From NCBI GenBank assembly GCA_902591645.1, contig CACJBM010000040.1, forward strand, positions 1 through 18,833: DNA of 18,833 bases, written 5' to 3'. Positions 6,327 to 14,995 of this stretch are shown piece by piece; within the stretch, counting starts at the first letter, position 1; the number at the start of each line of letters is the position of its first letter. The notes under the pieces were generated by a model. That model was not told the origin of the DNA, did not search any database, and saw nothing but the letters and a program-made list of their open reading frames with translations. This stretch comes from an uncultured Verrucomicrobiota bacterium. GTDB taxonomy: Bacteria; Verrucomicrobiota; Verrucomicrobiae; Verrucomicrobiales; DEV007. A program made the translations under genes and the position numbers.

Positions 6327-7760
6327 ATGAGATCCTCAGCTATTTCCGTGATCCTTTTTTCTTTGATAGGATTATTTCTTGCTGAGGTAAAAGCTTTGGG
6401 GCCTCCTAATTTCATTATTATCACATCCGACAATCAACCGGCTTGGGCCATGGGATGTGCAGGTAATAAGATTATCTCCACACCGAATCTGGATCGTTTG
6501 GCGGCCGAAGGTGTACGTTTCCAGAACGCTTTTGTGACGACTCCAATTTGTAGTGCCAGTCGAGCAAGTATCCTGACGGGCATGTACCGCCGTCGCCATG
6601 AATTCACTTTTAATACGGATCCATTAAAGGCCAAATTGGCGGCAAAAAGCTATCCTGCACAATTGAAGAAAAATGGTTACTGGACCGCACTGATAGGGAA
6701 GTTTGGTATTGAGTCGAATGGTGAAATCATGGTTGAGAATGAAGACCAATCATTAGGGCTGATGTTTGATGATTTTGATAACTTTGAGCATTGGGGTAAG
6801 AGTGGTCCTAAAGGATACTTTGTTACCGATCCAAAAGGTCGGAAAAAACATCTGACTGATGTGACGGCTGACAAGGCCAATTCATTTCTGGTGCAGCGAA
6901 GCAAGAGTGACCAGCCCTTCTGTTTGACTTTGTGTTTCAATGCCCCTCATGCTCAGGATGATGATGAGAGGCAATACATCTGGCCAGTTCGCTTTGATGA
7001 TTATTATGTAGAATCTACAATACCTGAGCCTCTCAATTCAGACCTGAATTTTTTTAAAAGACAGCCCGCTTTTCTGCAGGGTTCTCTTGGCAGAGAACGG
7101 TGGCGCTGGAGATTTAATACGCCCGAAAAATTTCAAAGAATGATGAAGGGTATGTACCGGATGGTCAGCGGAGTAGATGACGCAGTCGGTCGTTTACGGG
7201 ACCAATTACATAAGCTCGATCTAGCAGAGAACACTATAATTATATATTCCAGCGATAATGGGATGTTTTTTGGAGAACGTGGGCTGAGTGATTGCTGGTT
7301 ACTGTATGAGGAATCGATCCGTGTTCCTCTGATCGTTTACGATCCTCGGGCAAGGACAAAGAGTCAGCGGGGCAAAGTGCGTCAAGAAATGGTTCTCAAT
7401 TTGGATCTGGCTCCGACCCTTCTCGATTTTGCTATGATAAAGAAAAAACCTCCAATGGATGGGCGGAGTATTAAATCTCTCCTTTCAGGCGATGCCGATA
7501 ATTTATGGCGTGAGGATTTTCTTTGTGAGCACCTCTTTGAGCATAAAAAAATCCCTAAGAGTGAGGGAGTCCGTTCGAAGAATTGGAAATATATTCGCTA
7601 CTTCGAGCAGGACCCAATTTATGAGGAGCTCTATGACCTTAAAAATGATCCTCATGAAAGGGATAATCTTTCGGAGGATCCTAACTATCTTGAGAAGTTG
7701 AATTCGATGCGAGAACGATGCGATAAATTACTCATTGATATTAGGAAGGGCATTAAATAG
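6327..7760 (+). CDS. Secreted type I sulfatase (formylglycine-dependent family S1), divergent active-site loops
   Basis: The 477-residue product has a signal peptide (about 1-24) and the alkaline-phosphatase-like sulfatase layout. It shows IITSDNQP (metal ligands around D35/N36), TPNLDRLAAEGVRF, the sulfatase signature CSASRASILTG (C75 to be converted to formylglycine, R79), APH (H208), SSDNG (D310, N311) and the ending YDLKNDPHERDNL. C-x-A-x-R replaces the commoner C-x-P-x-R. Two loops depart from the textbook pattern: GKWH reads GKFG (125-127 lack the His), and G-E-H-G...D-K-W reads GERGLSDCW (R318, C323). Some planctomycete and verrucomicrobial sulfatase subfamilies may share these, so activity is probable but not certain. 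It would remove sulfate esters from polysaccharides outside the cytoplasm. No maturase gene is nearby. Confidence 0.9.
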   Translation: MRSSAISVILFSLIGLFLAEVKALGPPNFIIITSDNQPAWAMGCAGNKIISTPNLDRLAAEGVRFQNAFVTTPICSASRASILTGMYRRRHEFTFNTDPLKAKLAAKSYPAQLKKNGYWTALIGKFGIESNGEIMVENEDQSLGLMFDDFDNFEHWGKSGPKGYFVTDPKGRKKHLTDVTADKANSFLVQRSKSDQPFCLTLCFNAPHAQDDDERQYIWPVRFDDYYVESTIPEPLNSDLNFFKRQPAFLQGSLGRERWRWRFNTPEKFQRMMKGMYRMVSGVDDAVGRLRDQLHKLDLAENTIIIYSSDNGMFFGERGLSDCWLLYEESIRVPLIVYDPRARTKSQRGKVRQEMVLNLDLAPTLLDFAMIKKKPPMDGRSIKSLLSGDADNLWREDFLCEHLFEHKKIPKSEGVRSKNWKYIRYFEQDPIYEELYDLKNDPHERDNLSEDPNYLEKLNSMRERCDKLLIDIRKGIK

Positions 7761-7921
7761 GGGAAGGGCTCAGGCAGCGTGAGCTAATGAGGAATACCCA
7801 AAGAATATCTCTTGGTGCTAGTTATATCATGGTATCATTGTTAGAATGCTTTTTAGGTGTGTATAAATAAAGTTTGGAATGGTTCCTTTACTCATTTAGG
7901 ATTTATCCTATTCGAAATATT

Positions 7922-8479
7922 ATGAAAAGTATCATTGCCACTTTAACAATCATTCTCGCTATGAATTGGAATGCTTCTGCTGAGCCGTTAAAGGTTGGCG
8001 ATGCTGCTCCTCAATTCAAAATCAAGGACACTAAAGGGAAGGAAATTAATCTTGCCAAACTAGCTAAGAGTGGGCCGGTATTGGTGCGGCTTACCTGCGG
8101 TTGCCTGGGTTGTGATCGCGAGTTGCCCTATTTCCAAGCACTGCATGAAGCATACAGGAAAGACGGCATTAAGTTCGTTGCCGTTTTTGCTGAGCCGGAT
8201 AATAAATTCGCAACGTATGTGAAAACAAAAAAACTAAATATGCAGTATGCTTTGGATCCAGGAAAAGATAGCTGGAAGATTTTTGGCACCAATACCATGC
8301 CTAGTAATTTTCTCATCGGAAAGGGTGGTAAAATTGCCGCTATCAGCAAAGGGTGTGATCCGAGTGGTCTGATCGCCCGTGACCTTGGCGATAAGGCAGC
8401 CAATCTGGTAAAAACAACGAAGGTTGATATCAAGGCCAAGGTTGATAAAAAGAGGGACCTAAACACACCGAAGAAATAG
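7922..8479 (+). CDS. Exported thioredoxin-fold (AhpC/TSA-redoxin, TlpA-like) protein
   Basis: ATG 7922 gives 185 residues with a signal peptide cleaved after NASA (residue 20). An upstream TTG at 7874 would put 16 charged or aromatic residues before the signal and is rejected. GDAAPQFKIKDTKGKEINL is the redoxin entry, C61-L-G-C64 is the likely redox CxxC, and TMP (125-127) is the cis-proline loop. A third cysteine, C59, precedes the pair (TCGCLGC), and C145 lies further on. The tail (after about 165) is lysine-rich. It should act in the periplasm as a thiol-disulfide oxidoreductase or peroxide-reducing protein. It follows the sulfatase by 161 bases; co-transcription is possible but not shown. 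It converges on the heme-protein gene. Confidence 0.8.
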   Translation: MKSIIATLTIILAMNWNASAEPLKVGDAAPQFKIKDTKGKEINLAKLAKSGPVLVRLTCGCLGCDRELPYFQALHEAYRKDGIKFVAVFAEPDNKFATYVKTKKLNMQYALDPGKDSWKIFGTNTMPSNFLIGKGGKIAAISKGCDPSGLIARDLGDKAANLVKTTKVDIKAKVDKKRDLNTPKK

Positions 8480-8520
8480 TTCACTATATTCCTTAGTTGC
8501 AGATCCGAACCCTGCCTACC

Positions 8521-8543
8521 CAATTATTAATTGTTTCTTTCTG
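8521..8543 (+). terminator. Possible terminator of the redoxin transcript, overlapping the opposing stop codon
   Basis: CAATT-ATT-AATTG at 8521-8533 forms a short hairpin followed by a T-rich run (TTTCTTTCTG). It lies 42 bases after the redoxin stop and contains the TAA stop of the converging gene at 8527-8529. The stem is short and AT-rich. Confidence 0.3.
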
Positions 8544-11500
8544 TCTTTTCAGTGGTCCCATCAAGGCTCACTAGGAAACTGAGCAAGTCAACGAGTTCGT
8601 CACTTCGTAAACTCAAAGTGAGGCCAGGAGGCATGAGAGATACTGGGCTTTTTTCAATCTTTTTCACCTCACTGTTTGGAATGGGTACGATTTTATTTGT
8701 GGTTTCACGGATAAGGGTAGCAGTGTCGGAACGGCGCTGAAAAATTCCCGCTACGATGGTGTCATCTTGTTTAGTGACTAGAACAGTTTCAAATCCCTGT
8801 TTGATGTCCCTGCTAGGACTCAGAATTGAATCGAGTATAGCAGCTGGTTGGGCATAGGCTCCTATTGATGAAAGCTCTGGTCCTACTAATCCACCTCTTG
8901 TGCCAATTTGATGGCAGACTGTGCAGGCCGTTGATTTCCTATGATAGATTTCCTTTCCACGTTCAGGTTTGCCGGAGATTGCGACTTTGCTAAGCAGTTC
9001 TTTTCGATCTTTCTGGGAAAGATCAAGAGGGACCAGTTTAAGATTTCCCGCTTTAGTCAGCATGGCAACGAGTTCGGGGAATTCGCGGCCTGATGACCTG
9101 ATGAGGCGAATCCCTTCAATTGCGATGCTTTGGTGAAGAGGTGTGTCTTTGAGCGCTTCTTGCAATTGCTTATCGCCGGATTGCCGGTTTATGAAGGATA
9201 AGAAAAGAGGTTCAATTTCTTGAATGGTGGATGCCTTTGAGAATATTTCAATTATCGATTCACGAGCTTTGTCAGGTTGATTTTCGGCCCAAATTGCTGT
9301 GGCCGCGATGCGAATTTTCTGACTTTGATTTGGGTTTGCGAGGTTGGCTAAACGATCAAAGTGCTTCAGGCGGCCCAAAGCCCTTGCTGCTGTGAGGCGC
9401 TCTTGAATGTTTTCAGTATTTCGCACTAGTTTTTCCAACGATTCACCAGCGTCCGTAATTCCCCATATGCCTGTCAGCTCTGCGGCGGCTCGGCGAACGT
9501 CTGAATCTTGATTTTCTAAAAGTGGGAGGATTTTTTTAATGCCTTTTGGCGTAGCTTTATTGTGACGCGCGCCATCGACTATCGGAGTCAGAAGGGTCGG
9601 TTGCTTTTCGGCCAAGGACAGGACCATATCAATTTCCTCCACTCCACCTAGTCCGGCAACGGTCTTGACAACGTTCGGTAAATTAGGGGCATCAACATTG
9701 CCGTTCTGCAGTAAGGTCACTAGGGATTCGGTGGCCCGGGAATCACCAGTCGCTTCGAGGGCATACCGTAACTGATCGGTGTCTCCACTAAATACTGTCT
9801 CTCCGGCCTTGAGGGCCGGTAGCCAATCATCACGCAACTCGCGGGACGTGAGCCAAATTGCGTATTCTAACCACTTGTCCCGTGGCTGACGCAACGCTCC
9901 AAGAGCAATGTTGGCAGATTCCAAGGAACCTACTTCGCGTAGAACGTTCACAGCTTCTAGGCGTACTCTGGGATGCTCGTCGTCGATCGCGGCGCGGAAT
10001 AATTCGTACGGATTATTTATGTCATTTCTCCAATGAAATAGTATTCGCACTGCATTGGCTCTTGCCCGAGCCTCGGTGGATTTTAAAACATTGCGTAATA
10101 ATTCCTCGTTAGGCGCATTAATGGTTCCATGGAGCCAGAGCGCTTCGAGTAAGTGATGCTCTCTGTCAGGATCGTCGACCGGCAAACTGGCTAACCATGA
10201 TTTGAGTTTTGGTAGCACTTCATTTTGTGAGTGAGTTGCTAATTCGCGTTTGGCTTGGGTCCGGGCATAGTCTTCGGGTGCCTTCAGATAATCTAAAAGG
10301 GCTTCGATTGGAGCCCCGCTGATGTTTGGGCGTTTGACCAGTGGACGGTCCTTGGCTTGGAGTCGCCAGATCCTTCCGTGCGCCTTGTCGCGTAACGGGT
10401 GGTGAAAGTCGACTTCTCCATGATCGATGATTGCATTGTACCAGTCGACGACATAAAGAGCGCCGTCAGGACCGACCTTAAGATCAACTGGTCTATAGGT
10501 TTGGCGGCTCGAGTGAATGAGTGTTTCAACTTCTTTAGCTGCAAAGCCGCTACCGTTATCGGTGAGTTTGTAGCGAACGGTCCGGTTAGCACGGAAATCA
10601 TTCTCCACGATGCTCCCTGCCCATTCTTCTGGGAAATGGCGTCCTGAGAGGACTTCGCATCCGGTCCCATTGGGCTTTCCAGGGACGAGTCCTGGAAGAG
10701 TCTTGGGAGCGCCTACTGCACTGCGGAACGCGGCTCCCGGGAACGTGTAATGAGGCCCTTGTCCCCCGGCACCGTCCGTTATGAAGGACTGTCCCCATCG
10801 GTCAATGGCATGGCCCCAAGGATTAACAGCTCCCCGCGCAAAAATCTCAAGGCGCTCAGTCTCGGGTCGAAATCTCCAAACACCACTCCCATTGAGTCGT
10901 CTCTTGCCCCAACGCGTTTCGATGAAGCTGTTAATGTAGATTGATTGATTGAAATAGAGTTCGCCCCAAGGAGCCCACCGTAAGGCGTGAATCATATGGT
11001 GAACATCCGCGTTGCCAAAGCCCGAGAAGACGACTCGTCTCTGGTCGGCTCGATCATCACCATCAGTATCACTCAAAAATAAAAATTCGGTAGCGCTGCA
11101 GACATAAGCGCCGCCTTTGACCGGCATCACTGAGTGGGGTACCAATAATCCATCAGCGAATACAGTCGACTTATCAGCCTTACCGTCCTGGTTCGTATCC
11201 TCCAGAATAACGATTCGGTCATTGGGTTCTTTGCCCGGTTTGATGTGGGGATAAGTGGAGCTCATTGACACCCATGCACGGCCCCTAGTGTCCCAATTTA
11301 AATTAATGGGATTAGTTAGAATTGGGTCAGAGGCAAAAAGGTTGAGCTCGAAGCCCTCAGGAACAGTCATACTTGCAAGCTCAGCTTTCACGTCCGGTTC
11401 AGGGATGTGACGGGGAACCTCATGTTCAGGATCATTATGAACCGGTTTCCAGGGATCGATGCGTTCTATGGTATAGCGATGAGTTTGCGGGACACGGAGT

Positions 11501-12981
11501 CTGGCTATGGTCTCTTCTTCGGCCGCGACTAACCGATCAAAATCCGCCATCTCATAGCGTAAGTGACCCATCTCGTAGGACCTGAAAAGAAAGATGTAAG
11601 TCTTGTTGAGGGGGCGAATCCTACGCCGGTGCTGAAGATTTTTGCCGATGATAGCGGACCTGAGCCGATTAGTGTCCTTGAGAGTGGGGCCGCGGGATAT
11701 TAAATAGCCGCTCCGCCAGCCAGCCGCGTTTCCACTAAGAACTTCTACCCCATCAGTTTTGAGTCGATAACTGTTTGAAGCGTCATTGATCAGAATCTTG
11801 TGCGTATTGGGAAGGAAGTCGCAAAAAAGCTTATCGGGACGCAGGTCAAAGCGAATGCCGCGTTTCGTTGTTATTGGATTTTCTACGATTGCTCCGTGCT
11901 GGGACGAAACAGTGCCCTCAGGGTCAATCGTGACCAAAGAGCCGATCCCGTCTGAAATTCCCAAGCCACTCGCCATTACTGCTGTCAATTTGCGATACCC
12001 TTCATCGTTCAGGTGCATCCCATTCTCGGTCAGAGTCTCATCTTTTTTTGTTATGACTTTTCTGAAAAGATCAATGACTAGGTGGTCATTTTTTTGAGCA
12101 TATTCGATGATAAAATTGGCTGCTTCGGCAAGACGCTTGTTACGCTCTTCGAGATCGGGAACGGGCGAGCCGGTGGATTCCTGGGCAGGAGGAGTCAATA
12201 AGATGAGAGAAGAGCCATTTTCTTTGAGATCTTTCATTAACCGTGAATAACCGGCTTTGAATTTATCGAGGGACAGACCCGATTCAGCGAAAGCGACCTC
12301 ACTTCCGTATCCAACGATAATCGTACGTGCCTTTGAGTCTCTCACCTGCTGCATGAGAATTTGGTACCCGATTCCATTCGATGGTCCCGGTTCCCAGGCC
12401 CTAGTATTTCGACCATCTTTAAACTCCGCACGAGCAGTTCCGAAGACATCATCTCCAGGCCACCCCAGATTACGAAAAGCAATATCATGATGAGGCCAGC
12501 GGATCGTTACTGCCGTCTCAAAGTAGCCAAACTTCTCCATCCTTGAAATCAAAGAATCTCCCAACAAGATAACTCGGTTCCGCGTCGGCTGCTGACTATT
12601 AGGAACTTGAATTAATGCTGGTTCACTGAATTCACTTTTTGCCCCGTCATTATTCCATACCTGTACCTTCCACCACGCTTTTTCCCCTTCTTGGAAACTC
12701 TTTCCGAGGCACGGAATCCTAGATGAGTCTGGAGAATTTCGGCGTCCGCTGTCCCAGAGATTTCCTGTGCCCGAACTGAGTTTTTGTGGGTCACTCGCGA
12801 CAAGGATTCGGTACGCTGTTTGGCCTTTGTCCGTTTTCCATGATAAGGAATATTCGTTCAAGGAAAGACCGAGCGAATTGACGATGGGAGTGGATTTTAA
12901 ATTTGTGGGAACTGACGCTGCCAAAGAAACTGCTGCACTGACAACCCATGCCATGCTGGATAAAATAATTTCGCGGTTCAT
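8527..12981 (-). CDS. Giant secreted Fn3-SGNH hydrolase-PVC dehydrogenase-like propeller-HEAT-cytochrome c fusion
   Basis: ATG 12981 gives 1484 residues with a signal peptide (1-22); the upstream TTG at 12990 adds only three. Domains in order: an Fn3-like domain like the rhamnosidase N-terminus (about 35-125); an SGNH/GDSL hydrolase (136-340) with GDS (141-143), a block III of YGSE in place of the usual Asn, and GMHLN (H323); a linker; the PVC-superfamily membrane-bound dehydrogenase-like propeller (TIGR02604 type) at about 538-875, beginning VPEGFELNLFA and including DTNQDGKAD and WYNAIID; HEAT-like repeats (about 890-1290); and a PVC heme domain (TIGR02603 type) with C1353-T-V-C-H1357 and a possible axial Met in SLMPPG (M1450). 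One c-type heme should attach in the periplasm. Fusions of this kind occur in the PVC group. It is the last gene of the four-gene block, 25 bases after its neighbour. Confidence 0.92.
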   Translation of the reverse strand: MNREIILSSMAWVVSAAVSLAASVPTNLKSTPIVNSLGLSLNEYSLSWKTDKGQTAYRILVASDPQKLSSGTGNLWDSGRRNSPDSSRIPCLGKSFQEGEKAWWKVQVWNNDGAKSEFSEPALIQVPNSQQPTRNRVILLGDSLISRMEKFGYFETAVTIRWPHHDIAFRNLGWPGDDVFGTARAEFKDGRNTRAWEPGPSNGIGYQILMQQVRDSKARTIIVGYGSEVAFAESGLSLDKFKAGYSRLMKDLKENGSSLILLTPPAQESTGSPVPDLEERNKRLAEAANFIIEYAQKNDHLVIDLFRKVITKKDETLTENGMHLNDEGYRKLTAVMASGLGISDGIGSLVTIDPEGTVSSQHGAIVENPITTKRGIRFDLRPDKLFCDFLPNTHKILINDASNSYRLKTDGVEVLSGNAAGWRSGYLISRGPTLKDTNRLRSAIIGKNLQHRRRIRPLNKTYIFLFRSYEMGHLRYEMADFDRLVAAEEETIARLRVPQTHRYTIERIDPWKPVHNDPEHEVPRHIPEPDVKAELASMTVPEGFELNLFASDPILTNPINLNWDTRGRAWVSMSSTYPHIKPGKEPNDRIVILEDTNQDGKADKSTVFADGLLVPHSVMPVKGGAYVCSATEFLFLSDTDGDDRADQRRVVFSGFGNADVHHMIHALRWAPWGELYFNQSIYINSFIETRWGKRRLNGSGVWRFRPETERLEIFARGAVNPWGHAIDRWGQSFITDGAGGQGPHYTFPGAAFRSAVGAPKTLPGLVPGKPNGTGCEVLSGRHFPEEWAGSIVENDFRANRTVRYKLTDNGSGFAAKEVETLIHSSRQTYRPVDLKVGPDGALYVVDWYNAIIDHGEVDFHHPLRDKAHGRIWRLQAKDRPLVKRPNISGAPIEALLDYLKAPEDYARTQAKRELATHSQNEVLPKLKSWLASLPVDDPDREHHLLEALWLHGTINAPNEELLRNVLKSTEARARANAVRILFHWRNDINNPYELFRAAIDDEHPRVRLEAVNVLREVGSLESANIALGALRQPRDKWLEYAIWLTSRELRDDWLPALKAGETVFSGDTDQLRYALEATGDSRATESLVTLLQNGNVDAPNLPNVVKTVAGLGGVEEIDMVLSLAEKQPTLLTPIVDGARHNKATPKGIKKILPLLENQDSDVRRAAAELTGIWGITDAGESLEKLVRNTENIQERLTAARALGRLKHFDRLANLANPNQSQKIRIAATAIWAENQPDKARESIIEIFSKASTIQEIEPLFLSFINRQSGDKQLQEALKDTPLHQSIAIEGIRLIRSSGREFPELVAMLTKAGNLKLVPLDLSQKDRKELLSKVAISGKPERGKEIYHRKSTACTVCHQIGTRGGLVGPELSSIGAYAQPAAILDSILSPSRDIKQGFETVLVTKQDDTIVAGIFQRRSDTATLIRETTNKIVPIPNSEVKKIEKSPVSLMPPGLTLSLRSDELVDLLSFLVSLDGTTEKTERNN

Positions 12982-13006
12982 AAGGATCAAGTTTATGGGT
13001 TTTTGA

Positions 13007-14911
13007 TTATTTTTTGCCTATCGGGACATCGAAGTAATTTTCCATTTCATGGCAGGCCATTCGCCACGCACCAAGAACGTCCCAAGAATCGAGATGATTG
13101 GCTGCATTTGCTAGGCCGCGACCTCCACGAGCCGCAGCGTCCGGGTCGATCCTGCCCAGAGCCAACTTTTTGTCATAGACCAACTGCCATTGATACCAGA
13201 CCGTTCCTGACCAGGGTCCTGACGTGCGAAAGGCACCATTTCGTGCATACCATGTCTCTTTGCGATTCACCCATCCAAAATCCTTCCAAGCGGAAATTCC
13301 ATTACTGAACGGACGGTCTCCCCAATTCACAGCAAGTGATCTGCGGTCGTAGTCGAGGACGCGCTTTGCGGCTTCGATTCGGGTCTGGAGATACTGGTCC
13401 GGAGTGAGTTTTGTGGGGTATGAATGGTATTCAAGCATTGCCTCTCGGCCTCCCTTTTTGTACTCGAGTAAGGCGCGTCGGACCCCCAACATCGCATTAA
13501 TCACTTTCGAGGATGTATGAGAGTAGAGGTACACATTGTTGCGGCCAGGAGGCACTTCGTACGCTCGAGCCATCTTAGCCATTCCACTTACACCGGGCCG
13601 GTGCGTGTGCATGAATTGACCGTACTTAGTTCGCTGTTCCTTAGTCACTGGCCAGTACGGAATCATTTTGTAGGCGATTTGAACACAACCCCAGTTCGAT
13701 CCATCTGGAAAGAATGCGTCCGGTAAACCCGGACGGTACTTGAGGCGGGGATAGGAGGGGGCATCCATCCAGACTTCATGGATCGCAGCCCAGTCAGCCA
13801 TGTTATCCGGTTCTAGATCCTTTTGTCTTATCCGTTCGAGTGTGGCATAGGCTCCCTTCAGCAGCTCTATGTGTGCTTCGTCTCCATCCATCATGTAAAG
13901 CCAGGTAAGTAAAGGCCCGACATGCCAGGCAGTTACCCGGGTATAGGGAAGTTCGATCTCGTACTGCCGGGCCCGCGTCGGTCTTCCATCACCGTGATAT
14001 TGCTGTCCCCAGCCCACGACATCGCCTTCTCCCAGGTTAGCCTTGGCTAGCCAAGGTCCGAGCTTACCTAATCTGGCCACATATTTACTGTCTTTGGTTA
14101 GGTGATACATCATGATCATTATTTGAAAACTCGCATTTGTGGCACCGTCATTGAACGAGATGCTTCCATTGCGGACTCCACTAGATGGGGTCGACCCTCC
14201 GGGAAATAGCCACTGATCGGGCCATCCTCCGGCCTCGCTCTGTGCTGAAAGTAAAACGTCAGCTGCCTGTCTGGCCGATTCGAAGTACTTTTTTTCTTCA
14301 CTCAGTTTGTACGCGTAGAGCATGATCCAGAAGGGCCGGGTAACAAAACCATCCTGCACACGCATCATGTCGTTTCCCTTATTTCCATAGGCCCAGTGAC
14401 CTCGGGGGAACTGCTTCTTGAGAATACGGTCAGCGCAGGTCAGACCTGCTTCGAGGTATTTCTTATTACCGAGTATTTCAAAAGCACGGAAAAAGCCGAT
14501 CGCGGATTGCCTTAATTTACCCGCATCGCCCCCTTCATAACTTTCAGGAATTTTTGCAATTTGCTCATCGAGCCACGAACGGATCGCTGATTCGACACGG
14601 CCACTTAGGTTATGCTCTTGCTTGCCAGTGAGCATCAATTCTGCGACACTCATACGACGCAGTAACTCTTTGAGCTCGGCTTCTTTAGTGGTGCGCTGAT
14701 CCTCGTTCAGTTCAAGATAATGTATCGTTTCCCCGCCAAATAATTTGGCCCGGGCCTGCCAGGATAACTTTTCGTCACTTATTTTATCGTATGAGAGGTC
14801 CTTGTAATGGCCAGTCACATTGTCGATTTCAAGTGGACCCTCGGCGCCCGCGGAAATGGCTAAAGTGACGATTAAAATAAACGGCAATACAAAGGCATTG
14901 AGTGATTTCAT
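13007..14911 (-). CDS. Secreted pectate lyase-like (PL10-type) alpha/alpha-toroid protein
   Basis: The 634-residue product has a signal peptide ending near AGA (residue 23). The body is helical with aromatic-rich turns, as in an alpha/alpha toroid. Local patterns match polysaccharide lyase family 10: SEAGGWPDQW (224-233), then ISFNDGAT (251-258), and WGQQYH...PTRARQYE (301-318). PL10 enzymes cleave polygalacturonate by beta-elimination using calcium and an arginine base; whether the catalytic set is complete cannot be judged by eye. The region after about 380 is not recognised. The start is supported by TTAGGA seven bases upstream. It is followed after 25 bases by the SGNH-heme fusion, so the two are very likely co-transcribed. 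Other uronate or aldonate lyases, or an unsaturated glycan hydrolase, are alternatives. Confidence 0.65.
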   Translation of the reverse strand: MKSLNAFVLPFILIVTLAISAGAEGPLEIDNVTGHYKDLSYDKISDEKLSWQARAKLFGGETIHYLELNEDQRTTKEAELKELLRRMSVAELMLTGKQEHNLSGRVESAIRSWLDEQIAKIPESYEGGDAGKLRQSAIGFFRAFEILGNKKYLEAGLTCADRILKKQFPRGHWAYGNKGNDMMRVQDGFVTRPFWIMLYAYKLSEEKKYFESARQAADVLLSAQSEAGGWPDQWLFPGGSTPSSGVRNGSISFNDGATNASFQIMIMMYHLTKDSKYVARLGKLGPWLAKANLGEGDVVGWGQQYHGDGRPTRARQYEIELPYTRVTAWHVGPLLTWLYMMDGDEAHIELLKGAYATLERIRQKDLEPDNMADWAAIHEVWMDAPSYPRLKYRPGLPDAFFPDGSNWGCVQIAYKMIPYWPVTKEQRTKYGQFMHTHRPGVSGMAKMARAYEVPPGRNNVYLYSHTSSKVINAMLGVRRALLEYKKGGREAMLEYHSYPTKLTPDQYLQTRIEAAKRVLDYDRRSLAVNWGDRPFSNGISAWKDFGWVNRKETWYARNGAFRTSGPWSGTVWYQWQLVYDKKLALGRIDPDAAARGGRGLANAANHLDSWDVLGAWRMACHEMENYFDVPIGKK

Positions 14912-14918
14912 AACCCGA

Positions 14919-14923
14919 TCCTA
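14919..14923 (-). promoter_or_regulatory. Ribosome binding site of the PL10-like gene
   Basis: TAGGA on the - strand lies seven bases before the ATG at 14911. It supports this start and is one of few recognisable sites in the window. Confidence 0.55.
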
Positions 14924-14995
14924 ACATCAACATCTTCTTCCTTACAAGTGCCGGCGACAGGGGTCGATTTTTATGCGCCGATTGACTGTATTTCT

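Noticed and set aside
7770..7786. GCTCA...TGAGC hairpin after the sulfatase as a terminator
   Set aside because: The stem has only five pairs with a 7-base loop and no T-run follows, so it does not support a terminator call.
10293..10670. 125-codon - strand frame overlapping the SGNH-heme fusion in another frame
   Set aside because: It lies inside the well-supported propeller domain and has no independent features; the + strand frames within 8531-12803 are likewise shadows.
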